Shown here: in pieces, positions 25,819-33,437 of the stretch
How the letters are laid out: each line of letters opens with the position of its first letter
Numbering within the stretch: the first letter of the stretch is position 1
Source: Phyllobacterium myrsinacearum
GTDB taxonomy: Bacteria; Pseudomonadota; Alphaproteobacteria; Rhizobiales; Rhizobiaceae
Assembly: GCF_014138285.1 (NCBI RefSeq)
Contig: NZ_JACGXN010000003.1
Location: forward strand, 372,001-436,000
DNA: 64,000 nt
Direction of reading: 5' to 3'
Translations under genes and position numbers: made by a program
The notes under the pieces: generated by a model
What the model was told of the DNA's origin: nothing
Database searches by the model: none
The model's input: the letters and a program-made list of their open reading frames with translations, nothing else

Positions 25819-25834
25819 CTGACAAAATTGTCAG
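25819..25834. promoter_or_regulatory. Second palindromic box CTGACAA-AA-TTGTCAG
   Basis: A perfect 7-bp inverted repeat with a 2-base spacer, 16 bases long. It has the same length and layout as the RutR-type box 32 bases upstream and similar half-sites (TGACAA). The centre-to-centre distance of 32 bases is about three helical turns, which would allow cooperative binding. It is 46 bases before the ATG of the UNG-like gene. Confidence 0.65.
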
Positions 25835-25879
25835 GTTCTTGGAGAGACCGCCAAAATCGACCATCTGGGGGAACTGCGA

Positions 25880-26731
25880 ATGCCAATATTGTTAAAGGCC
25901 GCCATGGAGGAATTTCTGTCAGATTGGTCCGCCGATCTGAACGCACCGTGGCGTTCGCTGATCGGGTGTGCGGTGCCAGACATTGACGGGATCGCATCCG
26001 AACTCGAGCTTGAAGTCTGGGAGCCGATCTTTCCGGTTCGTCGCGGCAAGCATTTTCCGGGCATGCCTGCAGGTGCACATTGCCTAAGGGCATTCGACGG
26101 CATCGCACCGGAGGAGGTCACCTGTGTCATTCTGGGCCAGGATCCTTATCCTGAACCGGCGTTTGCCACCGGACGTGCCTTTGAAGCCGGGAACCTCGCG
26201 GGATGGCACGAGCTCGACAAGATGTTCTCCAAGAGTATTCGGGCATATATGCAGATGATCGTGGCAGCGCGCACCGGCGACCTGTCTTATGCCCGCAGCT
26301 TCGACGACTGGCCGAAGACACTTGCTGCCATGCAAAGCGGTACAGTCGACATTCAGCATCCGTCCGATATCGCAGATTACTGGGTCTCCAAAGGCGTCCT
26401 GCTTCTGAATGCCTCGCTGACGCTCACCCGCTTCAGGGTAGATATGGATGAACATCAGACCAAAGGCCATCTCCGGCTCTGGCGACCGCTGATCGTGGAA
26501 ACCTTGCATGCGCTTGCCTTACGGGGAAAGCCACTGGTGTTCATTGGGTTCGGTGGCGCCGCCGCGGACACGCTCGCCGAAGTCGGCGTTGACGAGTCTG
26601 CCAGCGGGCATCTTCGCTGCGTTCTGCGTGATCATCCCGCACGCGCTGAAGCCGTCCTTTCCAAACCCAATCCATTCATTCTTTGCAACGATTATCTGGA
26701 GGAGATGGGCTCTCGTCCCATCGCATGGTAA
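25880..26731 (+). CDS. Uracil-DNA-glycosylase-fold protein (family 1-like, altered motif)
   Basis: 283 residues. Family-1 UDG features in order: CVILGQDPYPEPAFATGRAF (motif GQDPY at 86-90, catalytic Asp88 retained, but Pro91 replaces the usual His); VLLLNASLTLTR at 173-184 (UNG 'LLLNxxLTVR'); and RDHPARAEA with His252, then NPFILCNDYLEEMGSRPIAW, matching 'HPSPLSA...HFxxxNxyLxxxGxxPIDW'. It is longer than Ung (~225 aa), with an N-terminal extension and an insert at about 112-165. RBS GGGGGAAC precedes the ATG. It is the first gene of an uptake/catabolic operon, an unusual place for DNA repair. It may act on a modified base or nucleoside rather than genomic uracil (inference). Confidence 0.8.
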   Translation: MPILLKAAMEEFLSDWSADLNAPWRSLIGCAVPDIDGIASELELEVWEPIFPVRRGKHFPGMPAGAHCLRAFDGIAPEEVTCVILGQDPYPEPAFATGRAFEAGNLAGWHELDKMFSKSIRAYMQMIVAARTGDLSYARSFDDWPKTLAAMQSGTVDIQHPSDIADYWVSKGVLLLNASLTLTRFRVDMDEHQTKGHLRLWRPLIVETLHALALRGKPLVFIGFGGAAADTLAEVGVDESASGHLRCVLRDHPARAEAVLSKPNPFILCNDYLEEMGSRPIAW

Positions 26732-26733
26732 CC

Positions 26734-28365
26734 ATGGCGGCAACGAAAATATTCGATTTCATCGTCATCGGCGCCGGTTCGGCAGGCTGCGTTCTGGCAA
26801 ACCGCTTATCGGCCGATCCCGCCAACAAGGTGCTTTTGCTCGAGGCCGGCGGCCGCGACCTCAACCCGCTGTTCCGGTTGCCCATGCTGATGGGCAAGCT
26901 GTTCCATTCGGGCATTTATAACTGGCACTACCACACAGAGCCCGAGCCGCATCTGAATGGACGCTCTCTTTATTGGCCTCGCGGCAAGGTGCTCGGCGGC
27001 ACATCCACCATCAATGGTATGATCTATGTTCGTGGAAACCGGCACGACTACGACCGCTGGGCGCAGATGGGCGCCACGGGATGGTCCTACGACGAGGTGT
27101 TACCGGCGTTCCTCCGTTCAGAGGGCCATGTCCAACGCAACGGCGCCTACCACAATACCGCAGGGGAACTGACCGTCTGCCGGGCACGCGGCTGGAACAG
27201 CCTTCTCGATGTCTTCAGCGAGGCAGGCGGACAGGCGGGATATCCTCTCAATGACGATTTCAATGGTGAAGAGCAGGAAGGTTTCGGTCGCTATGACTTC
27301 ACCATAGCCAAGGGCAAACGCTGCTCGGCAGCCCATGCCTTCCTGCGTCCGGCAAAGAAACGCCCGAATCTGACGATCATCACTCGCGCCCATACAAGGC
27401 GCGTTCTTATCGAGAATGGCCGAGCTATCGGCGTCGAGTTCAGTCAAAAAGGCAACATTTCGATAGTCTATGCAGACCGTGAGGTGATCCTGTCAGCTGG
27501 TGTTGTCAATTCGCCGCAGATTCTCATGCTTTCGGGGATCGGTGCTGCCGACGAACTCGCACAGCACGATATCCCCATCGTCCAGGACCTTCCCGGTGTG
27601 GGCAAAAACCTTCAGGATCATGTCGATTGCGTCATGTCCTATGAATGCAGGGAGCCGGTCACACTCTATTCGGACCTGCGCGCAGACAAGCTTACGTGGT
27701 CGATGATCCAAGGCATGCTGTTCGGAAAAGGGATCGCTACGACTTTCCCCTATGAAGCCGGAGCCTTCGTCAAATCGCGCCAGGACCTGGTTGCGCCCGA
27801 CATCCAGCTCCATTTCATGCCGGCGCTCGAAAAAACAGCGAACCTGCATTTTCCAAACCCGTTCAAGAAAGAGCGTGTGGAGGCCAATCATGGCTTTTCA
27901 TTGCGTGTCGGGCCGGTCAATCCAGAGAGCCGCGGCGAGATCAGGCTGCGCTCCGCTGATCCGATGGACAGGCCGTGCATCACCGCGAACTATCTGCAAA
28001 CAGAATTTGATATTCGAACGATGATCAACGCGATCCGTATGACGCGGGACATTATCAAGCAGACAACTTTCGACAAGTATCGCGGCAAGGAGCTTGCTCC
28101 TGGTCCCGCCGTTGAAAGCGACGCGGAAATGATCAAGTGGCTGCGTGCCAATGCCATGACGACGTTCCACCCGGTCGGTACCTGCAAAATGGGCAATGAC
28201 CAAATGGCGGTCGTCGACTCTCGATTGAAAGTTCACGGCATAAAGGGCCTGCGCGTCGCGGACGCCTCGATCATGCCAATCATTTCAAGCGGCAACACGA
28301 ATGCCCCGGCGATCATGATCGGGGAGCGGGCCGCTGAATTCATTCTCAAGGAGCCAACCATATGA
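26734..28365 (+). CDS. GMC-family FAD oxidoreductase (choline-dehydrogenase-like)
   Basis: 543 residues from MAATKIFDFIVIG; an ATG three codons earlier at 26725 is also possible. FAD-binding VIGAGSAGCVLANRLS is followed by the GMC signature 1 region RGKVLGGTSTINGMIYVRGN and signature 2 GVVNSPQILMLSGIG. The active-site histidine is in TTFHPVGTCKMG and the C-terminal SSGNTNAPAIMIGERAAE. It should oxidise an alcohol group with FAD, in cytosol or at the membrane. The start lies 2 bases after the stop of the UNG-like gene, and its stop overlaps the next start (ATGA). A nucleoside or sugar alcohol is a plausible substrate given the operon. Confidence 0.9.
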   Translation: MAATKIFDFIVIGAGSAGCVLANRLSADPANKVLLLEAGGRDLNPLFRLPMLMGKLFHSGIYNWHYHTEPEPHLNGRSLYWPRGKVLGGTSTINGMIYVRGNRHDYDRWAQMGATGWSYDEVLPAFLRSEGHVQRNGAYHNTAGELTVCRARGWNSLLDVFSEAGGQAGYPLNDDFNGEEQEGFGRYDFTIAKGKRCSAAHAFLRPAKKRPNLTIITRAHTRRVLIENGRAIGVEFSQKGNISIVYADREVILSAGVVNSPQILMLSGIGAADELAQHDIPIVQDLPGVGKNLQDHVDCVMSYECREPVTLYSDLRADKLTWSMIQGMLFGKGIATTFPYEAGAFVKSRQDLVAPDIQLHFMPALEKTANLHFPNPFKKERVEANHGFSLRVGPVNPESRGEIRLRSADPMDRPCITANYLQTEFDIRTMINAIRMTRDIIKQTTFDKYRGKELAPGPAVESDAEMIKWLRANAMTTFHPVGTCKMGNDQMAVVDSRLKVHGIKGLRVADASIMPIISSGNTNAPAIMIGERAAEFILKEPTI

Positions 28366-28682
28366 TCGTCGAACATCGCACCTATACATTCCGCCCGGGG
28401 ACAGTCGACGGCTGGCTGAAAAAATACGAGACCGAGGGCCTGCCGATCCAGAAACGGCACCTCAACACATTCCTCGGCCTTTACGTCAGCGAGATCGGTC
28501 ACCTGCACAGGACGGTTCTGATGTGGCGCTATGACAGTCTTGCCGACCGGGAGGCAAGACGGGCAGCCATGTATGCTGACCCGGATTGGCAGGCATTCAT
28601 CTCCGGCGTCTGGTCTCTCGACGCCATTCAGAGTCAGGACGTGATGATTATGAATCCGGCACCATTTTCTCCCGGCGCCTGA
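28362..28682 (+). CDS. NIPSNAP-family protein
   Basis: 106 residues beginning IVEHRTYTFRPGTVDGWLKK, the standard NIPSNAP opening ('E.RtY.l.pG....w...'). It contains the internal W-x-Y-x-S-x-A-x-R-x-x-R segment MWRYDSLADREARRAAMYAD. These are ferredoxin-like dimeric alpha/beta barrel proteins, often next to oxidoreductases. Their function is usually unknown. It overlaps the GMC gene by 4 bases, so the two are co-translated and may act together. Confidence 0.85.
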   Translation: MIVEHRTYTFRPGTVDGWLKKYETEGLPIQKRHLNTFLGLYVSEIGHLHRTVLMWRYDSLADREARRAAMYADPDWQAFISGVWSLDAIQSQDVMIMNPAPFSPGA

Positions 28683-28705
28683 GACGGGCAGTGTCTGAAG
28701 CGAGA

Positions 28706-28727
28706 GGGGTCCAAAATCCTGGACCCC
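28706..28727 (+). other. Intercistronic stem-loop GGGGTCCA-N6-TGGACCCC
   Basis: A perfect 8-bp stem with a 6-base loop in the 124-base gap between the NIPSNAP and binding-protein genes. No T-run follows, so it is more likely an mRNA-stabilising or processing hairpin, or a weak terminator, than a full intrinsic terminator. The gap could also hold a second promoter for the transporter. Confidence 0.45.
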
Positions 28728-28806
28728 GATGACGACCGGGCGGCGAATAAAGCAGCCCCAATAACAAGTTGCTGACATACAACCTCCAGAGCAAGGAAAT
28801 GGGAAC

Positions 28807-29877
28807 ATGAACAACAAGACTTCAAATGAAATGAATATGTTGCATAGGCCGGTCGGTCGCCGCACACTCCTCAAGGCCTCGGCCGGATTGGCCGCTATTA
28901 CAATTGCAGGTGGCCGGCTGACAAATGTTGCGCGTGCTGCGGGCGGCCTCGTCGCGCTGGTTCACACGCAGGCAGCGGGTGATGCTGGCCCGGTAGACTC
29001 AATGATCGCCAAGCTCACACAGCTTTCCAAGGAGTTGGGTTTTCAATATCGCGCGGTATACGCTCAAGACCCCGCGACCTATGAGACCATTTTCCGCACT
29101 CTCGGCGATGCTGGCGCGGCAGTGATCGTTTCGACCTTCAACGAGGTCGCAGAACCCTTCAAAGCGCTCGCCCCTTCCTACCCCGATACCAAGTGGATTC
29201 AACTTTTCGCTGATCCTTTCGAGCCGGCGATCCCCAATATCGTGACGGTGTCCTATGATTACTATCTCGGCTGTTATCTCTCCGGCATATTTGCTGCGCG
29301 TGTAAGCAAGTCGGGTAAGCTTGGCTTCATCGGAGGCGTATCTATTCCGCCAATCAATGCCGACTACAATGCATTCAAGTCCGGCGCCTTGTCCGTTCGC
29401 CCGGATGCATCGGTCAAAATCGCCTTTGCCGGCTCTTTCCAGGACCCGGCAAAGGGGCAGGAAATCGCAACCCAGATGTATTCGAGTGGCATCGACTTTA
29501 TCCAGACTGATGCAGCAGCGACCGACTTCGGTATCATTGCCGCAGCAAAAGAGGCGGAAGGCCGCTTGGTGAGCGTACTCGATCCTGCCCAATTCCCCCA
29601 AGGTCCCAAATCCGTAATTTCAATCGTCGGTCTCGACTTCGGAACCTCGCTCTATAATGAAGTAAAGAAGGCGTTTGGCAGTGGATTTGCCGGCGGGACC
29701 CATGAGCATACCGGTTTGGGAACAGGCGTTATTGAATTCATCCCGTCGCCACTCTTCGCTGAACAGGGGCCGGCTGATATTGTGGCCAAGGCAAAGGAAG
29801 CAGCGCCCGAGATTGCGGCAGCACGAGCAGCGATCCTCAATGGATCACTGAAGGTTCCGTTCAATACGAAGCTTTGA
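28807..29877 (+). CDS. BMP-family ABC transporter substrate-binding protein (nucleoside/purine type)
   Basis: 356 residues. The export signal contains a twin-arginine-like GRRTLLK (17-23), a hydrophobic stretch, then a cleavage region near ARAAGG. The mature fold shows the Bmp (PnrA-like) pattern: SKSGKLGFIGGVSIPPINAD, YNAFKSGAL and DPAKGQEIATQMYSSGIDFI. BMP proteins bind nucleosides or purine-related compounds in the periplasm. The ATPase and two permeases follow directly, giving a complete importer. Tat use is inferred from the motif alone. Confidence 0.9.
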   Translation: MNNKTSNEMNMLHRPVGRRTLLKASAGLAAITIAGGRLTNVARAAGGLVALVHTQAAGDAGPVDSMIAKLTQLSKELGFQYRAVYAQDPATYETIFRTLGDAGAAVIVSTFNEVAEPFKALAPSYPDTKWIQLFADPFEPAIPNIVTVSYDYYLGCYLSGIFAARVSKSGKLGFIGGVSIPPINADYNAFKSGALSVRPDASVKIAFAGSFQDPAKGQEIATQMYSSGIDFIQTDAAATDFGIIAAAKEAEGRLVSVLDPAQFPQGPKSVISIVGLDFGTSLYNEVKKAFGSGFAGGTHEHTGLGTGVIEFIPSPLFAEQGPADIVAKAKEAAPEIAAARAAILNGSLKVPFNTKL

Positions 29878-29899
29878 CCCGCGACTGGATCATGCCCCG

Positions 29900-31459
29900 A
29901 TGACAAAAGTCAGCCTACCCATATTCGAATGCCGCGATGTGACCGTTCGCTACGGCCATATCCTCGCGCTCTCCAATGTCGGAGCCGTTTTCGAACGTGG
30001 TGTGATCCACGCCGTGGTCGGCCAGAATGGCGCAGGCAAGACGACGTTTGCCCGCGTCCTGGCTGGTCTCGTCCGCCCTGCATCGGGCCAGATCAAGATC
30101 GACGGCCGCCCGCTTGCGGGTGGCAATGTCAAAGACGCCCGGCGTTCGGGTGTTGAACTCGTCCACCAGAGCTTCGCGCTGCCCCCTTCTTTCACAGTCG
30201 CCGAAGCAATGCAGTTCGGCGCGCAAGGCGGAAGATTCTTTACAAAGGCAAATCTTGAAAAGCGCTGGCAGCCCCACCTTGACGCGCTCGACGTGAAGGT
30301 GAGCGCGAGGCAGCGTATCCGCGACCTGCCGGTCGAGACCCAACAAGGGGTTGAAATCGCCAGAGCCCTTGTCTCGGATGCAAAACTGCTCATCTTGGAT
30401 GAACCCACGGCAGTCCTGGCTCCCGAAGGCGTTGAAAAGCTCTTCGACCGAGTTCGGCGCCTCAAGGAGCGCGGCGTGACCGTCATCCTTATCCTGCACA
30501 AAATACGGGAAGTTCTGGCAATTGCGGACACGGTCACGGTTCTGCGTGGCGGAAAGCTCGTTGATGGGCCGCTGCCCTGCAACGGGATTGACGCAAACAG
30601 GCTGGCAGAGCTGATCATTGGTCCAGCAGTTGCCCGCAACCTCAAACCGGAAGACAAGGCAGCTTTGACCGGAGCAGCAGTTATCTCGCATGCCGAACAG
30701 CATGCAGACATCCACGCTGCCCCCGTCCTCAAGATGCGCGCTGTTTCCACACGCGCCGATCCAGAAGGCCCCGCGCTCGACGGGATCACCCTCGACATTC
30801 GTCCAGGCGAAATTATCGGCGTCGCAGGCGTTGAGGGCAATGGGCAGAAAACACTTGTGCGCGCAATCTCAGCACTGACCGATGTCGTCAATGGCGAGAT
30901 TTCCATTGATGGCACAAATGTGACCCGCGCCCCACTCGCCGCACGACGGGCGAGCGGACTGCGCATTATTCCCTTCGAGCGGAATGTTGAAGGACTTAGC
31001 ATGACCAGTTCCCTTTGGGAAAATTGGTCCGCACGTAATCTTCTTCAGATACCACTCTTGTCCACCATCAGTCCCTCCGCCATCCGCAGGCAATGCGATA
31101 CCGCCCTCAAGCAATGGGATGTCCGCTATTCCGACGTCAGTCAGCGTGCGGGTTCCTTATCGGGCGGAAACGCCCAGAAGGTAATCCTGTCGCGCGAGAT
31201 GGATGAAGACGCACGTCTTATTCTTGCGGCGCAGCCAACACGTGGTCTGGATATCTGCGCAACATCTTTCGTATGGGAGTCGATGCGAAACGCCCGCGCG
31301 CGCGGGTGTGGTTTATTGTTCATCTCATCGGATCTCGACGAAATCCTCGACATTTCGGACCGTATCATTGTCATGTTGTCCGGGCGCATCGTCGCCGAAT
31401 TCCGCCCCCCTTATGACCTTGCCGCAGTCGGCGCAGCCATGACTGGAATGCTTAGATGA
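29900..31459 (+). CDS. ABC transporter ATPase, duplicated-domain, BMP/nucleoside type
   Basis: 519 residues with two ABC domains. Domain 1 has Walker A GQNGAGKTT (41-49), Q-loop LVHQSFALPPSFTVAE and Walker B LLILDEPTAVL. Domain 2 has the degenerate P-loop GVEGNGQKT, signature LSGGNAQKVILSREM and a Walker-B-like LILAAQPTRGLDI, as is normal for this sub-family, where only one site hydrolyses ATP well. It energises the importer formed with the two permeases. Its stop overlaps the first permease start by 4 bases. Confidence 0.93.
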   Translation: MTKVSLPIFECRDVTVRYGHILALSNVGAVFERGVIHAVVGQNGAGKTTFARVLAGLVRPASGQIKIDGRPLAGGNVKDARRSGVELVHQSFALPPSFTVAEAMQFGAQGGRFFTKANLEKRWQPHLDALDVKVSARQRIRDLPVETQQGVEIARALVSDAKLLILDEPTAVLAPEGVEKLFDRVRRLKERGVTVILILHKIREVLAIADTVTVLRGGKLVDGPLPCNGIDANRLAELIIGPAVARNLKPEDKAALTGAAVISHAEQHADIHAAPVLKMRAVSTRADPEGPALDGITLDIRPGEIIGVAGVEGNGQKTLVRAISALTDVVNGEISIDGTNVTRAPLAARRASGLRIIPFERNVEGLSMTSSLWENWSARNLLQIPLLSTISPSAIRRQCDTALKQWDVRYSDVSQRAGSLSGGNAQKVILSREMDEDARLILAAQPTRGLDICATSFVWESMRNARARGCGLLFISSDLDEILDISDRIIVMLSGRIVAEFRPPYDLAAVGAAMTGMLR

Positions 31460-32502
31460 TTGACCGCTTCGTCTCCGTTTTCCGTGCGCTGATCTTCATT
31501 GTGCTTGGCCTGGCGCTTTGCGGTGTGATCTTTCAGGCTGCAGGCTATTCAGCCCCCCTGATGTTCCAATCCATCGCCGATGGCGCATTTCTTAGACCCG
31601 GCGCACTGCAGCAGGTGCTTCGCTGGGGACTTCCGCTGTTTATAACGGCCGTTGGCGTAGCCGTCTCCTTTCGAGCCGGCTATTTCAATATCGGTGCCCA
31701 AGGCCAGTTCTACATGGGAGCCATCGCGGCCGCCTTCATGGCGGAATGGCTCAATGGTGCACCCGCACCTGTCCTTATCACCGCTTGCTTTCTTGCCGGG
31801 ATGACAGGTGGGGCACTCTGGGCGCTTTGGCCTGGACTGCTGCGATTGAAATCTGGCACCGATGAAGTGATTACCACACTGATGGGCAACTTCATTGCAG
31901 GCCTCGTTCTGCTCTATGTCACCGCTGGGCCCCTCAAAGATCCCTCGGGAACCGGACAGCAGGCGTCAAGCCGGCCACTTGCGAGTGTCTATCGGATCAG
32001 TAACTCGCTCGGTCTGTCTCCAACAATCATTATCATCGCCGTTATCGTTGGTCTTGCGATGTGGTTTCTGGTCAATCGAACTTCCTTTGGCATACTTTCT
32101 GGCCTCGCCGGCCGCAACGCGACAATGGTCGAGTGGCAAGGCGCGCGGACCTGGCACATAGGGCTGGCAAGCTTTCTCCTCAGCGGCGCGCTTGCCGGCC
32201 TTGCGGGAACTATGGAATTCATGGGGCCAAATGGACGGCTGACCGGCGGTTTTCTGCCCGGCCACGGGTTCACTGCGATCCTGATCGCGCTCGTTGCCAA
32301 CTTCTCAGTTGTCGGTACGGCATTTGTGGCGCTGTTTTTTGGCGGGCTTGCGTCCGCCGCCCTCTACCTGCCCATCATGGCTGGCCTGCCCTCCTCGGCA
32401 ATCGACATCATCAATGCAGCCATCGCTCTCTTCATCACCGCAAAATCCAGTACCGTCGACCGGATAGCGAAACTCGGAGGACGGATATGGAAGACTTCGT
32501 AA
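31456..32502 (+). CDS. ABC transporter permease 1, BMP/nucleoside type
   Basis: 348 residues, hydrophobic, with about eight membrane segments. It carries the family block FRAGYFNIGAQGQFYMGAIA and, near the end, GHGFTAILIALVANFSVVG. It matches the BPD_transp_2 permeases of nucleoside/BMP importers. The end overlaps the next permease by 16 bases. Confidence 0.92.
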   Translation: MIDRFVSVFRALIFIVLGLALCGVIFQAAGYSAPLMFQSIADGAFLRPGALQQVLRWGLPLFITAVGVAVSFRAGYFNIGAQGQFYMGAIAAAFMAEWLNGAPAPVLITACFLAGMTGGALWALWPGLLRLKSGTDEVITTLMGNFIAGLVLLYVTAGPLKDPSGTGQQASSRPLASVYRISNSLGLSPTIIIIAVIVGLAMWFLVNRTSFGILSGLAGRNATMVEWQGARTWHIGLASFLLSGALAGLAGTMEFMGPNGRLTGGFLPGHGFTAILIALVANFSVVGTAFVALFFGGLASAALYLPIMAGLPSSAIDIINAAIALFITAKSSTVDRIAKLGGRIWKTS

Positions 32503-33380
32503 TCGCCATCCTGCGCTCAGGCACTCCGCTGATTTACGTGACACTTGCCGGTGTCATTGCTCAGCGAGCAGGTATCTGGCATCTCGGCCTTGAAGGTCTG
32601 ATGATTGCCGGAGCTTGCGCGACTGTTCTCGGCATTGTGCTCATGCAATCAATCTGGCTCGCACTTCTCGGCGCCATTATGGTCTGCGTTCTCGGATCTA
32701 TTCTGTTCTGGTTCGTGGTCGAAAAACTCAAGGCCAACCAAATTATCGCAGGCCTCGGGCTGACGGGACTGGGGCTTGGCGGTACTGCCCTCGCCGTCCA
32801 GTCGATATTCGGGACGCAGGCGGCTGTAAGCGCGCCATTCGGTCTGCCGCGCATCGGCTCTGCCTTTGGATCATTCGGGTCCTTATCGATCCTCGTCTTG
32901 ATCATGCCGATAATCGTTTTGGCAATGTGGTTTATGTTGCGACGAACCCGTTTTGGACTGCGCCTGGCTGCCGCTGGCGAGCACCCTTTTGCCGCGCGCA
33001 GTGTCGGCATCAATCCGGCCCTAATGCGCCTCGTTGCATTGATAATCAGCGGCGTGCTTTGTGCATTGGCTGGCGCAGAGCTTGCGGCGGGCAGCCTTCA
33101 GATCTTTGCCCAAAACATGACAGCCGGACGAGGGTTCATGGGGTTTGCCGCTGTCATATTTGGCGCTGGACATCCCATCGGCGCGGCTTTGGCAGCCCTG
33201 TTCTTTGCCATTGTTGGCGCACTTGGCATCAGGGCGCAGCTAACCTTCGGCGATCGCGTACCGCATGACCTGCTGCTCGCCTTGCCTTACCTGGCTACCG
33301 TTCTCGGCATCTGGCTCAGCACGCACCTGCGCGGGGGCACCAAAGCTGCCAGTGGCTTCGGTGAACTGCGCGACCAATAG
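32487..33380 (+). CDS. ABC transporter permease 2, BMP/nucleoside type
   Basis: 297 residues. The ATG at 32487 follows GGAGGACGGAT and overlaps the previous gene by 16 bases. The same frame is open far upstream, but that part is a shadow of permease 1. Typical block: AQRAGIWHLGLEGLMIAGAC; late block MTAGRGFMGFAAVIFGAGHP. It pairs with permease 1 to form the membrane channel. The C-terminus ends in a short hydrophilic tail. Confidence 0.92.
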   Translation: MEDFVIAILRSGTPLIYVTLAGVIAQRAGIWHLGLEGLMIAGACATVLGIVLMQSIWLALLGAIMVCVLGSILFWFVVEKLKANQIIAGLGLTGLGLGGTALAVQSIFGTQAAVSAPFGLPRIGSAFGSFGSLSILVLIMPIIVLAMWFMLRRTRFGLRLAAAGEHPFAARSVGINPALMRLVALIISGVLCALAGAELAAGSLQIFAQNMTAGRGFMGFAAVIFGAGHPIGAALAALFFAIVGALGIRAQLTFGDRVPHDLLLALPYLATVLGIWLSTHLRGGTKAASGFGELRDQ

Positions 33381-33437
33381 ACACCGGCCCAGCGTCGCTC
33401 CACATCGGAGCCGACGCGGCGGCACGACGAATAGGAC

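Noticed and set aside
25880-26731. Housekeeping ung gene
   Set aside because: It is longer than Ung, has an altered active-site motif, and sits first in an uptake/catabolic operon behind a RutR-type box.
28706-28727. Intrinsic terminator splitting the RutR-box operon
   Set aside because: The stem is perfect but no T-run follows on either side, so it is listed only as an intercistronic hairpin.
32061-32486. Longer N-terminus for ABC permease 2
   Set aside because: The upstream part is an out-of-frame shadow of permease 1; the ATG at 32487 has an RBS and gives the normal family length.
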